The translations under genes and the position numbers were made by a program. A stretch of 45,961 nt of DNA from NCBI GenBank assembly GCA_018648585.1, contig JABGQW010000007.1, positions 1 to 45,961 on the forward strand. Direction: 5' to 3'. Positions 15,843 through 24,462 of the stretch are shown here, piece by piece. Every line of letters begins with the position of its first letter. Positions within the stretch are counted from its first letter, which is position 1. The DNA comes from a bacterium. Lineage in GTDB: Bacteria; Patescibacteriota; Gracilibacteria; UBA4473. The notes under the pieces are model-generated. The model ran no database searches and was not told the origin of the DNA. It worked only from the letters and a program-made list of their open reading frames with translations.

Positions 15843-16741
15843 TCCGCGCGATCCAACAGATTTCGCAGCCCCGTCGCAGAAGTCAGCAATTTTTCGTACT
15901 CCGATTCGACGAGTTCGATTTCTTCGATTTTTGAAACTCCGTGCGCCCCGATCCGTGCGGGCACTCCAACGGCAATTCCGTGGATTCCAAATTCTCCAAA
16001 AAGTGGCACAGACACCGGGAGAATTTTTTTCGAATCGAGTAAAATGTGCTCCAAAATTTCCGCAGTCGCCGCGCCGATTCCAAAAAAAGTCGCGCCTTTT
16101 CCGTCGATAATTTCGTACGCTGCGCGCCGCACGGTGTGTTCGAGTTCGTTCTTTTTTTCATCGGAAAATTCGTCTGAATTTTCCACGGTCGACCACGCGA
16201 CAAATTCCGAATCGCCGTGTTCCCCGAGCACGAATCCGTCGACGTCTTCGATATTTTTTTTGAAAATTTCCGCGAGCCGCCACCGCAGCCGCGAACTGTC
16301 GAGCAGCGTTCCCGTGCCGAAAACGTGTCCGCGCGGCAACTCCAAAATTTCGTGCGCGATCTGCGTCAAAATATCGACCGGATTTGCCACCAAAATCACG
16401 ATCGCCGTTTTTTTGATTTTCCCAATTTTTGTCAAAATCGATTTCAAAATTTTCACATTTTTGTCGAGCAAATCGAGCCGCGTGTCGCCCGGTTTTTGCG
16501 CTGCACCAGCGGTGATCACAAAAATATCCGCGTTCGCAACTTCCGCGTCCCCGAGATCCGCTCCCCGCACCCGCGCGTGCGGCGAAAACTGCAAACTGTC
16601 GCGCAAATCCAAAACCTGCCCGGTTTCAAATTCCTGCGACTGATCGATCAACAGCAACTCAATCGGCAAATTCCGCAGCACCGCTGCACTCGCCACATGC
16701 GCTCCGACATTTCCGACGCCGATAATTGCAACTTTTTTCAT
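15836..16741 (-). CDS. ldh: L-lactate dehydrogenase
   Basis: 301 aa. NAD-binding GVGNVGAHVA near the N terminus and catalytic GEHGDSEF with the proton-relay His. The substrate-specificity loop reads AQKPGDTR: Gln82 stands where malate dehydrogenases have Arg, so lactate/pyruvate is the expected substrate. Arg88 matches the conserved loop Arg, and LLDSSRLR fits the LDH helix. It would regenerate NAD+ in fermentation, alongside the phosphoglycerate kinase further along. ATG 16741 gives MKKVAIIG; an upstream in-frame start adds an unlikely leader. It starts 10 nt after rsmI, so the two form an operon. Confidence 0.9.
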   Translation of the reverse strand: MKKVAIIGVGNVGAHVASAAVLRNLPIELLLIDQSQEFETGQVLDLRDSLQFSPHARVRGADLGDAEVANADIFVITAGAAQKPGDTRLDLLDKNVKILKSILTKIGKIKKTAIVILVANPVDILTQIAHEILELPRGHVFGTGTLLDSSRLRWRLAEIFKKNIEDVDGFVLGEHGDSEFVAWSTVENSDEFSDEKKNELEHTVRRAAYEIIDGKGATFFGIGAATAEILEHILLDSKKILPVSVPLFGEFGIHGIAVGVPARIGAHGVSKIEEIELVESEYEKLLTSATGLRNLLDRADY

Positions 16742-16751
16742 TGTTGGAATT

Positions 16752-17432
16752 TTAGAGTGAAAAATTTTTCGGCGCCACCAAAACGACAAATTCGCCGCGC
16801 GTATTTTCTGCGGTGAAATGCGACTGCGCCTCCCCGACCGTTCCGCGGAAAATTTCTTCGTGAATTTTTGTCAATTCTCGCCCGACGACGATCACGCGAT
16901 CCGATTTTAAAATTTCAAAAAGTTCGTCCAAAAGTCGCGGAAACCGGTGCACCGATTCGTAAAAAATTGTGGAAATTTCCGCCGTTTTCAAATTTTTCAA
17001 AATTGTCTGGCGTCCTTTTTTGTGTGGGAGAAATCCGAGAAATGTGAATTTGTCTGCCGGCACGCCCGCGACGGAAACCAGCGCGGAGAGCGCACTCGCG
17101 CCAGGAATTGGTGAAATTTTAAAATCCAAATCCAGCGCCGCCCGCACCGCCCGAAATCCCGGATCGGAAATTCCCGGCGTCCCCGCGTCCGACACGAGCG
17201 CGACGGAACTTTCGTTCGGCAATTTTTTGAGAATTTCGAAAATTTTCTCCGGCGAAGTTTGCGCGTGGCAACTCTGCAGCGGTCGAGAAATTTCGTATTT
17301 TTGAAACAAAATTCGCGTGTGCCGCGTGTCCTCCGCCAGCACCAGATCCGCGGATTTCAAAATTTCCACCGCACGAAAAGTCAGATCTCCCAAATTTCCG
17401 ATCGGCGTGGCAACGACGTGCAGTGTTTTCAT
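16752..17432 (-). CDS. rsmI: 16S rRNA 2'-O-ribose C1402 methyltransferase
   Basis: 226 aa, slightly shorter than the usual 280 because the C-terminal extension is missing. SAM-dependent tetrapyrrole-methylase fold: VVATPIGNLGDLTFRAVEIL at the N terminus, LAEDTRHTRILFQKY, SVALVSDAGTPGISDPGF and PGASALSALVSVAG. RsmI methylates cytidine 1402 in the ribosomal decoding centre. First gene of an operon with ldh. Confidence 0.94.
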   Translation of the reverse strand: MKTLHVVATPIGNLGDLTFRAVEILKSADLVLAEDTRHTRILFQKYEISRPLQSCHAQTSPEKIFEILKKLPNESSVALVSDAGTPGISDPGFRAVRAALDLDFKISPIPGASALSALVSVAGVPADKFTFLGFLPHKKGRQTILKNLKTAEISTIFYESVHRFPRLLDELFEILKSDRVIVVGRELTKIHEEIFRGTVGEAQSHFTAENTRGEFVVLVAPKNFSL

Positions 17433-17450
17433 TTTTTAAAATTAAAAATT

Positions 17451-17475
17451 GTCATCCTGAATTTATTTCAGGATC
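17451..17475 (-). repeat. Palindromic repeat, left flank of the GIY-YIG gene
   Basis: A 25-nt element with an 8-bp stem (ATCCTGAA/TTCAGGAT) and GAC beyond the stem. It is an exact reverse complement of 17852-17876 and overlaps the 3' end of the GIY-YIG ORF. Confidence 0.8.
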
Positions 17476-17839
17476 TTTTTATTCTTTTTAAATTCCGAAA
17501 AAATTCGGAATGACGGTTGGGCTGTTTTGTTTCAGCATCGAAAAAAGCCGGATCAAACCAGTCCCGACTCAAATCTTCCCATTTTAAATTTTGCGATTTC
17601 ACCAAATTTATTTTCCAATTTCGGTGCCAATTTTTCAACTGTTTTTCTCGTTCGATTGCCGTGTGCACACTGTCGGTTTCTTCAAAAAAAACAAGTTTTG
17701 TACAATTGTATTTTTTTGTAAATCCATCAATTTTTTTTTGTTTGTGCTCCAAGATTCTGCGTTCCAAATTATTTGTCACCCCGATGTACAAAACGGAATT
17801 GCCAGGATTTGTGAGAATGTAAACAAAATACGATTTCAT
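17468..17839 (-). CDS. GIY-YIG endonuclease-family protein
   Basis: 123 aa, a single GIY-YIG domain: YFVYILTNPGN, then LYIGVTNNLERRILEHKQK, and EREKQLKNWHRNWKINLV at the end of the fold. Such small proteins are related to the UvrC nuclease domain and are often present in several copies in CPR genomes. Their role is not known to me. The last 17 residues (NRHSEFFRNLKRIKRS) are encoded by repeat DNA (17492-17514 and 17475 onward), not by conserved protein sequence. The gene lies between perfect 25-nt inverted repeats, which suggests a mobile unit. Confidence 0.85.
   Translation of the reverse strand: MKSYFVYILTNPGNSVLYIGVTNNLERRILEHKQKKIDGFTKKYNCTKLVFFEETDSVHTAIEREKQLKNWHRNWKINLVKSQNLKWEDLSRDWFDPAFFDAETKQPNRHSEFFRNLKRIKRS
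17492..17514 (+). repeat. Palindromic repeat within the GIY-YIG 3' end
   Basis: ATTCCGAA and TTCGGAAT form an 8-bp stem with a 4-nt loop, followed by GAC, like the copies in carA. It encodes the C-terminal residues of the GIY-YIG protein on the other strand. Confidence 0.7.
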
Positions 17840-17851
17840 CTTTTTGGGAAA

Positions 17852-17876
17852 GATCCTGAAATAAATTCAGGATGAC
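17852..17876 (+). repeat. Palindromic repeat, right flank of the GIY-YIG gene
   Basis: The exact inverted copy of 17451-17475, 13 nt before the GIY-YIG start codon on the minus strand. Confidence 0.8.
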
Positions 17877-17913
17877 ACGCTCGGATTTTGACACATTTTT
17901 AAAAATCAAGAAA

Positions 17914-19461
17914 ATGGATCTGAAATTTAATTTCCCAAAAATGAAAATTCTCGGCGACTCGCGACCGCAGTGGAGCAGCAATTTTGTGTACATTTTGGCG
18001 GCGATCGGCTGCGCGGCGGGCTTAGGAAATCTCTGGCGATTTCCGATGCTGGCGTACGAACACGGCGGCGGCGCGTTTGTTTTTGCAATTTTGATCTGCA
18101 ACATCGTGCTTGTTTTTCCGCTCGTGATGATGGAAACCGTCGTCGGACAAAAATTCAAACTTGCCGGCGCGCAGGCGTTCGAAAAAATAAAAAAAGGAAC
18201 CAGCTGGATTTTGTGGCTTCCAGTTTTTGCGCTGTTTTTTATTTTGATGTTTTACGTTCCGATTTTGGCGTGGGGAATAAAATATTTGGGATTGTCAATT
18301 TCTGGAAATTTTCTCGTCGATCCGACAAATTTTTTCACGGAAAAAGTGATCCATCTTTCGCCAGGAATTTCGACCACGGGAAATTTTCAGTGGGGACTTT
18401 TTTCCGCGGTGGTGGCGAGCTGCGCGTTCGTTCTTTTTGCGCTGCGAAAAAATGTTTTGAGTCTCTCCCCGATCGTGAAAATCACCGCAACCGCGCCGTT
18501 TTTTCTGCTGCTAATTTTGCTGATTCGCGGCGTGACGCTCCCGGGCGCGAGCGACGGATTGTCCGCGTTTTTTCTCCCGCACTGGGAATCGCTGCTCGAC
18601 GTGAAACTCTGGCAAGCAGCGCTCGGACAAAGTTTTTTCTCCGCCAGTTTGGCTCTTGGCTATTTTATGATCGCGGGAAGTCACCGCGGCGAAAAAGACG
18701 AAATCGCCAAATCGTCGCTCTGGATTTTGGTGGGAAATTTCATCGTTTCGTTGCTCGCCGGAATCACTGTTTTTGCGACGATCGGATTTATGGCACTGCA
18801 AAAAGGAATTCCAATTTCCGAAGCGGCCACGGGTGGACCGATGTTGGTTTTTTCCGTTTTGCCGACGGCTGTCTCGATGATGCCAACTGGCGCGATTATT
18901 TTCGCCGTGCTGCTTTTTCTCGTGGTGATCACGCTCGCGATCGATTCGATTTTTGGAATTTTTGAAATTATTGTTGGAAGTTTTCACGATTTTTGGAAAA
19001 AAACAAATTATTTCCGAACGGCGTGCTGGATCGCGGTCATCATCGCGATTGGATCGCTGCCGTTTTTGACTGGCGCCGGAATGTATTTTCTCGACATCAC
19101 CGATCATTTTGTCACGGGGTACGGCGTGCTTTTTGTCGGAATGCTCGAAACTTTTGTGTTGGCGTACCTGGTTGGCGCAGAAAAAGTTCGCGGCTGGATC
19201 AACCACACCGCAACAAATTTAAAAATCGGAAAATGGTTCAACTGCGTTTTGTACGCGGCGCCAGTTTTTATCGCATTTTTAATTTCCGTGACGCTGCGCG
19301 AAGAAGTTTCGCAAATTTACGGCGGGTACCCGATCGAGTACGTTGTCGGATTTGGATTTTTGCCGCTCGTTTTGATTTTCGTGTTCGCAATTATTTTCGG
19401 AATTTTCACGCATCGAAAATTCAAAAAACACGGACTTCACTTGCCGAGTTTGAAAAAATAA
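17914..19461 (+). CDS. Sodium:neurotransmitter-symporter (SNF/NSS) family transporter
   Basis: 515 aa with about 11-12 membrane segments. The first helix carries the family signature NFVYILAAIGCAAGLGNLWRFPML, which forms sodium and substrate sites in LeuT-like proteins; GQSFFSASLALGYFMIAGS is helix 6. It should import an amino acid or similar compound with sodium; the substrate cannot be told. The start is uncertain: ATG 17914 or ATG 17941. A perfect TTGACA at 17888 lies 16 bp before GAAAAT (17910-17915), which would favour 17941. The gene begins just past the palindromic repeat. Confidence 0.88.
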   Translation: MDLKFNFPKMKILGDSRPQWSSNFVYILAAIGCAAGLGNLWRFPMLAYEHGGGAFVFAILICNIVLVFPLVMMETVVGQKFKLAGAQAFEKIKKGTSWILWLPVFALFFILMFYVPILAWGIKYLGLSISGNFLVDPTNFFTEKVIHLSPGISTTGNFQWGLFSAVVASCAFVLFALRKNVLSLSPIVKITATAPFFLLLILLIRGVTLPGASDGLSAFFLPHWESLLDVKLWQAALGQSFFSASLALGYFMIAGSHRGEKDEIAKSSLWILVGNFIVSLLAGITVFATIGFMALQKGIPISEAATGGPMLVFSVLPTAVSMMPTGAIIFAVLLFLVVITLAIDSIFGIFEIIVGSFHDFWKKTNYFRTACWIAVIIAIGSLPFLTGAGMYFLDITDHFVTGYGVLFVGMLETFVLAYLVGAEKVRGWINHTATNLKIGKWFNCVLYAAPVFIAFLISVTLREEVSQIYGGYPIEYVVGFGFLPLVLIFVFAIIFGIFTHRKFKKHGLHLPSLKK

Positions 19462-19477
19462 CCGCACGGAGTACACT
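19450..19477 (+). promoter_or_regulatory. mutL promoter (near leaderless)
   Basis: TTGAAA (19450-19455), 16-bp spacer, TACACT (19472-19477), 9 nt before ATG 19487. The -35 lies inside the end of the transporter gene. Confidence 0.55.
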
Positions 19478-19486
19478 GCAGCCGCG

Positions 19487-21250
19487 ATGAAAATCCAAGT
19501 TTTGCCGCCAGAAGTTTCTGATCAGATCGCCGCTGGTGAAGTCGTCGAGCGTCCCGCCAGCGCCGTCAAAGAATTGGTGGAAAATGCGATCGACGCCGGT
19601 GCGACAGAAATTTTGGTGAAATTTGAAAACGGCGGAAAAACATTTTTGGAAATCTCGGACAACGGCGCGGGAATGTCTCCGGACGACGCAGAAAAATCGG
19701 TACAACGACACGCCACAAGTAAAATTGGAAAAATCGACGACATTTTTGCGATCCGAACTTTTGGGTTCCGCGGGGAAGCGCTCGCCGCGATCAGCTCGGT
19801 TTCAAATTTCGAACTTGTCACCCGCACCGCGAACGAAACTTCGGGGACGAAAATCGAAATTTCTGCCGGAAAAAATTTGAAAAAATCTCTGGCTCCGGCG
19901 AACATCGGAACCAAAATTTCGGTGCGGAATTTGTTTTTTCCAACACCCGCGAGACTCGCACATTTGAAAACGGACGCGACGGAATCCGCGGCGATCGTGC
20001 ACGAAATCGAAAGTTTTGCGCTGTCGCATCCGGCGATAAATTTTGGGGTGGAACGCGACGGAAAAAAAATTCTCGATCTGCCCGCGAGCGATCGGAAAAT
20101 TCGCGCGGCAAAAATTTTGAAAGAAAATTCTGACGATTTGATTTTGGTCAACAAAAAAATCGGGGATGTAAAAATCTCCGGATTCGTGATCGCGCCCGGA
20201 CTCTGCGCGCGGACGAAAAAATCGCAGTGGCTGTCGGTCAACGGCCGTCGAATCGAGGACTGGCGATTGGCGCACGCGATCCGCGAATCGTACCAGCAGA
20301 GCGCCGGAATCGAGAAACATTTATTTCCAAAATTCGCAATTTCGATCGAACTCGATCCGCTGCTGGTCGACGTCAACGTGCACCCGCGAAAACTGGAAGT
20401 GAAGTTTTCCGAGCCAGGCGAAATCTGGCGCGCCATGAAAAATGCGATTCTTTTTTCGCTGGAAAAATCCGTTTCGGTCAGTGCAAATTCCACGTTTTCG
20501 AACCCGAATTTTTCACGACCAAATTTTGCGCCGTCCCAAAATTTTGGCACAAAAAACTGGAATCCAAATTCGGCACCGGGACAAACTTTTTGGGAAAAAT
20601 CAAACGCCAGCGGCACCAGATTTTCAGAAAAAAATGAGCACCGCGATTTTGAAATTTCTGCGGAAAAAACACCGGAAAAAATTTCTGGAGAATTGCGATT
20701 GATCGGGCAGGTTGCGAAAAAATACGTCGTGGCGGAGGACGAAAATGGAATTTGGTTTTTCGACCAGCACGCGCTGCACGAGCGGGAACGGTTTGAAAAT
20801 TTTTGGAACGCGCGGCACGAACTTTCAAAAAAAATTCAAAAATTGCTGCTCCCGCACGAATTAAATTTGGACGAACCCGATTTGGAAAAAATTCTCACGC
20901 ACCGAGACGAATTGAAAAATCTCGGATTTGAAATTTCCGATCGCGGAATCGTAATTTCCGTTCCCGCGCTGCTCGCGAGTGAAAATCTCGACGCGATTTT
21001 TCAGGATTTTTCAGAATTTTTTGAAGGCGAAAAAGTTGCCGAAAATTTCACTGACAAATTTTTACGAAAAATGCTCGAATACAAATCTTGCCGCGGTGCG
21101 GTGATGTTTGGCGATAAATTGGAACGAGCGGAAATGCAAAAACTTTTGGACGATTTTGCAAAAACGCAGTGGAGAAATCTCTGCCCGCACGGCCGCCCAA
21201 ATCACTGGTTTGTCCCGTTCGACGAACTCGACGAAAAGTTTCATCGGTGA
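19487..21250 (+). CDS. mutL: DNA mismatch repair protein MutL, endonuclease type
   Basis: 587 aa. The N-terminal GHKL ATPase is intact: ELVENAIDAGAT, DNGAGM, RGEALAAISSV and GTKISVRNLFF. A linker rich in Ser, Asn and Phe covers about 340-400. The C-terminal domain carries DQHALHERERFE (Asp426, Glu432, Glu437), matching the DQHA-x2-E-x4-E endonuclease motif, plus CPHGRP near the end. MutL therefore should nick the new strand itself, as in bacteria without MutH. No mutS lies in the window. ATG 19487 lies 9 nt after the -10. Confidence 0.96.
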   Translation: MKIQVLPPEVSDQIAAGEVVERPASAVKELVENAIDAGATEILVKFENGGKTFLEISDNGAGMSPDDAEKSVQRHATSKIGKIDDIFAIRTFGFRGEALAAISSVSNFELVTRTANETSGTKIEISAGKNLKKSLAPANIGTKISVRNLFFPTPARLAHLKTDATESAAIVHEIESFALSHPAINFGVERDGKKILDLPASDRKIRAAKILKENSDDLILVNKKIGDVKISGFVIAPGLCARTKKSQWLSVNGRRIEDWRLAHAIRESYQQSAGIEKHLFPKFAISIELDPLLVDVNVHPRKLEVKFSEPGEIWRAMKNAILFSLEKSVSVSANSTFSNPNFSRPNFAPSQNFGTKNWNPNSAPGQTFWEKSNASGTRFSEKNEHRDFEISAEKTPEKISGELRLIGQVAKKYVVAEDENGIWFFDQHALHERERFENFWNARHELSKKIQKLLLPHELNLDEPDLEKILTHRDELKNLGFEISDRGIVISVPALLASENLDAIFQDFSEFFEGEKVAENFTDKFLRKMLEYKSCRGAVMFGDKLERAEMQKLLDDFAKTQWRNLCPHGRPNHWFVPFDELDEKFHR

Positions 21251-21358
21251 AAACTAGAATTTTCTCCGGATTGGAAGTAAAAATACTCATTCACAATGAT
21301 TTGACGAAAAACGAAAAACAATGCATTCTGCGTCCGTAATTTTTAATTTTCCCCAAAA

Positions 21359-21554
21359 ATGCCAAAAGAAAATCTGCCGATTCCTGAAGATTCCAACGAA
21401 AAAATTATTCCAAAAAATAATAAAAAAAATGAAAATGAAAAAAATAAAGAAAATGAAAATATAAAATTTAAAAAAATCGTAGTTACATTTTTTGACTGAC
21501 GCTCAAATGTTTAAAAAAGAATGGGATGAAATCGAAGATCCGACCAAACTGTGA
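21359..21554 (+). pseudogene. Small Asn/Lys-rich ORF with a probable 1-nt frameshift
   Basis: Two short frames join end to start: 21359-21499 (46 aa, MPKENLPIPEDSNEK onward) and the following frame to 21554 (LTDAQMFKKEWDEIEDPTKL). Removing one T from the run of six at 21488-21493 would give a single 64-aa protein ending in that acidic segment, which looks like real coding sequence. The middle is low-complexity Asn/Lys/Glu. It could be a sequencing error in the T run, a true pseudogene or two small genes. No family recognised. Confidence 0.4.
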
Positions 21555-22295
21555 TCACGCCAGCGTCGCTTCGATAATTTTGTGTCCCTGAAATTCCGTT
21601 TTTTCGAGCGTAAAAAACGCGCTCCCCGATCCGGACAAATGCACGTTTCGCCAGTCCGCGGGGAAAATTTCGTCGAACGCATTTCCGCATTTTTCGAGAT
21701 CCGGATTTTCCAAAAATTTCTCCGTGAATTTTGTTCCAAAATTTTTCAAATTTGCGTACATTTCCGCGGTGAGATTTTTGTTCGGCGGGACGTGCAACCA
21801 GATTTTTTTGCCGGAAAAATTGAAATCCAGCAGCGTGATTTTTTCACCAAAATTTTCGCCGAGCGCACATAAATTTCCCGAGAAAAAAAACGGAATATCC
21901 GCACCAATTTTTTCAGATTCAGAAATTAATTCTTCCGGAATTTTGAGATCAAAAAGTTCCGCGTACAATTTTACAAACGCGGCAAAATTTGAACTTCCGC
22001 CGCCGAGTCCCGACGCCACCGGAATATTTTTTTGCACTCGCACGATCACCGCCGACGAATCGGGGAAATATTTTCGAACGACGCGCCACGCCTGCACGAT
22101 CAAATTGTCCTCGGGATCGCAGTCAAAATCGCCGTGCAATTCGAACCGGTCCGCCGCAAAAAGTGTCAACTCGTCCGCGAGCGAAATTTTGTGCAAAATC
22201 GTGCGCACGTGATGTTTTTCCGCACCCGGATTTTTGCGCTCCACGTCGAGCGTGAGATTAATTTTTGCTGGAGCCGATCCCGTGATTTTTTTCAT
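21555..22295 (-). CDS. ispE: 4-diphosphocytidyl-2-C-methyl-D-erythritol kinase
   Basis: 246 aa. GHMP kinase with APAKINLTLDV at the N terminus, the ATP-binding loop PVASGLGGGSSNFAAF, and the C-terminal LSGSGSAFF. It phosphorylates CDP-methylerythritol in the MEP isoprenoid pathway. Last gene of a five-gene operon; its start overlaps the ispDF stop as ATGA. It is somewhat shorter than the usual 280-300 aa. Confidence 0.95.
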   Translation of the reverse strand: MKKITGSAPAKINLTLDVERKNPGAEKHHVRTILHKISLADELTLFAADRFELHGDFDCDPEDNLIVQAWRVVRKYFPDSSAVIVRVQKNIPVASGLGGGSSNFAAFVKLYAELFDLKIPEELISESEKIGADIPFFFSGNLCALGENFGEKITLLDFNFSGKKIWLHVPPNKNLTAEMYANLKNFGTKFTEKFLENPDLEKCGNAFDEIFPADWRNVHLSGSGSAFFTLEKTEFQGHKIIEATLA

Positions 22296-23383
22296 CCGAT
22301 TCTGAGTAAAATTTCGACGCGCGCGCGCACGCCAGGTTCGCGCATTTTTTCCCCGCTCGTGTACCCGAGCCCGATTTGGTTCGGGAGAATTGTGAGCGTT
22401 TTTGAAATATTTTCAACGATTTTTTCGTGCACCGGCCGAAGTTTTGGATTTTCGAGTTCGAGCGAAATTGCAACATTTTCAATTTCCAGATTTTCGAAAT
22501 TTTCGCGCGCAATTTTCAAAGATTTTTCCACAAATTTTTCTGAATTTTTTTCTCCCGCGGCGCACATTTCGTCGGCAAATTCGGAAAAAGTTTTTTCGCC
22601 AACCGCGGACAAAATCGCGTTTGCGAGCGCGTGAAAAATCACGTCGCCGTCCGAATTCGCGTCAAATTTTTTTGGAAAATCGAGCGGTACACCGCCGAGA
22701 ATTAATTTTTCGTCCGGCGTTTTTTTATCGCAAAATCGATGCGAATCCTCCCCGACTCCGATCCGAAATTTTGGAGAAAAATCTGAAATTTCCGTGATTT
22801 TTTGGTTCGCGTGCGAGCACTCAAAAATCGAAATTTTTTCACCCGCGGCGGCAAGAATTTCTGCTTCGTCGCCCGGCTCGCCGGAGAAAATTTCGGCGGC
22901 ATTTTTCAACGTTTTCAGATCAGAAATCTGCGGCGTCTGCGTTTCAAAAATTTCTGTCCGATCGAGAAATTTCACCACATTTTTTTGAACAACTTTTTTG
23001 ATCGAGTTCGGCGTAAAAAATCCAAAAATTAAATTTTTTTCCGGTCGCGCGAGCGCCAATTTGAGTTCTGAGATTTTGACGTTCGGGTTCGCGCCGTTGT
23101 GCACGAGCACTCGGAAATTTTCTGAATTTTTGAAAAAGTTGAGCGCATTTTTCAACGACTGAAATCGCGTTTTTCCTCCAGAAATTATCGCGGAAATTTT
23201 CGGGAAAGTTTTCTTCAAATTCTCGTCCCCGCCGACCAAAAAAATCTCGTCGATCGCGTCGCAATTTTGAAATTTATCGAGCGTTCGGTGCAGCACCGGC
23301 CGCCCAAATTTCTCGGTGGAAAGTTTGTCAAATCCGCACCGCTGCGAATTTCCCGCTGCCAAAATAATCGCAACGTTTTTCAT
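22292..23383 (-). CDS. ispDF: Bifunctional IspD-IspF enzyme
   Basis: 363 aa, a fusion of two MEP-pathway enzymes. The N-terminal cytidylyltransferase (IspD, 1 to about 205) has AIILAAGNSQRCGFDK and GRPVLHRTLDKF. The C-terminal MECDP synthase (IspF, from about 206) has RIGVGEDSHRF, GDVIFHALANAILSAVG and GYTSGEKMREPG. IspD makes CDP-methylerythritol, IspE phosphorylates it, and IspF cyclises the product. Overlaps its neighbours on both sides by ATGA. The IspD part is slightly degenerate (VHNGANPNVKI replaces the usual VHDAARPLV), so its activity should be tested. Confidence 0.94.
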   Translation of the reverse strand: MKNVAIILAAGNSQRCGFDKLSTEKFGRPVLHRTLDKFQNCDAIDEIFLVGGDENLKKTFPKISAIISGGKTRFQSLKNALNFFKNSENFRVLVHNGANPNVKISELKLALARPEKNLIFGFFTPNSIKKVVQKNVVKFLDRTEIFETQTPQISDLKTLKNAAEIFSGEPGDEAEILAAAGEKISIFECSHANQKITEISDFSPKFRIGVGEDSHRFCDKKTPDEKLILGGVPLDFPKKFDANSDGDVIFHALANAILSAVGEKTFSEFADEMCAAGEKNSEKFVEKSLKIARENFENLEIENVAISLELENPKLRPVHEKIVENISKTLTILPNQIGLGYTSGEKMREPGVRARVEILLRIG

Positions 23384-24462
23384 TTTTTCAAAAAAGTTAT
23401 CGCCATTTTTCGCGCCCGCTCGTCGATTTCAAAAATTTTTTTGATCGAGTCCACCGACTCAAATTTTGTCTCGGAAATCGCGCGTTCGAGCAGTTCAAAA
23501 ATCTGTAAAAATTTCAAATTCCCCGCGAGAAATTCGGCGACAAAAATTTCGTTCGCGGCGTTGAAAACGATCGGAAAATTCTGCATTTTTTCAGCACAAA
23601 TTTCCAAGATTTTGAGCGTGCGAAAAGTTTCCAAATCCGGCTCGAAAAAACTCAAATTCAGATTTTTAAAATTCTGGCACGGACAATCCGTGTCGATTTT
23701 TTCTGGAAAATTGAGCGCGAGCGAAATCGGAAGTTCCATCGTCGGCGGCGAAATTTGCGCGATCACCGAACTGTCGCGAAACTGCACCATCGAGTGCACG
23801 ATCGACTGCGGATGAATCAAAATTTCGATCTGGTCGCGGCGCAGTGAAAAAAGATGCATCGCCTCAAAAACCTCCAAAACTTTGTTGGCGAGCGTCGCGC
23901 TGTCGACGGAAATTTTCGCGCCCATTTTCCAGCGCGGATGCGCGAGCGCCTGCTCGACGGAAATTTGGGAAAGTTCAGCAGAATTTTTTCCAAAAAACGG
24001 GCCGCCGGAGCACGTCAAAAATATTTTTTCAAAATCAGATCGCCCCGCCAGACACTGAAAAATCGCGGAGTGCTCGCTGTCGACCGGCAGAATTTTTCCA
24101 CCATTTTTTCGAAAAATTTCGGTCAAAAGTTCGCCGCCCGCGACGAGCGATTCTTTGTTCGCGAGCGCCAAATCCACTCCCAACTCCCCCGCCGCGATCG
24201 AAAATTTCAAACCAGAAAATCCAGAAACCGCGTTCAAAACGATGTCCGGTTCGCATTTTTTCAAAAATTCGGTCGCGGAAAATTCCCCCCGCGTGTCGAG
24301 CAAATTTGGGATTTGAAATTTTGAAGCAATTTTTTCCAGTTCGCCAAAATTCGAGTGCGCGCTCGCGCCGACGATTTGAAATTTTTCCGGATTTCGTCGA
24401 ACGAGATCGAGCGTCGTTCGCCCGATCGATCCCGTCGCTCCCAAAAGTACGATTTTTCTCAT
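23380..24462 (-). CDS. dxr: 1-deoxy-D-xylulose 5-phosphate reductoisomerase
   Basis: 360 aa. NADPH-binding LLGATGSIGRTTLDLVR at the N terminus, the metal and substrate site LALANKESLVAGGELL, PVDSEHSAIFQCL and HPRWKMGAKISVDSATL. It makes methylerythritol phosphate, the committed step of the MEP pathway. The start at 24462 overlaps the ispG stop as ATGA; a longer in-frame ORF to 24540 would read through ispG and is not used. Third gene in the operon. Confidence 0.96.
   Translation of the reverse strand: MRKIVLLGATGSIGRTTLDLVRRNPEKFQIVGASAHSNFGELEKIASKFQIPNLLDTRGEFSATEFLKKCEPDIVLNAVSGFSGLKFSIAAGELGVDLALANKESLVAGGELLTEIFRKNGGKILPVDSEHSAIFQCLAGRSDFEKIFLTCSGGPFFGKNSAELSQISVEQALAHPRWKMGAKISVDSATLANKVLEVFEAMHLFSLRRDQIEILIHPQSIVHSMVQFRDSSVIAQISPPTMELPISLALNFPEKIDTDCPCQNFKNLNLSFFEPDLETFRTLKILEICAEKMQNFPIVFNAANEIFVAEFLAGNLKFLQIFELLERAISETKFESVDSIKKIFEIDERARKMAITFLKK

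Noticed and set aside
15836-16741. Malate dehydrogenase
   Set aside because: The specificity loop has Gln (AQKPGDTR), the lactate dehydrogenase residue, rather than Arg.
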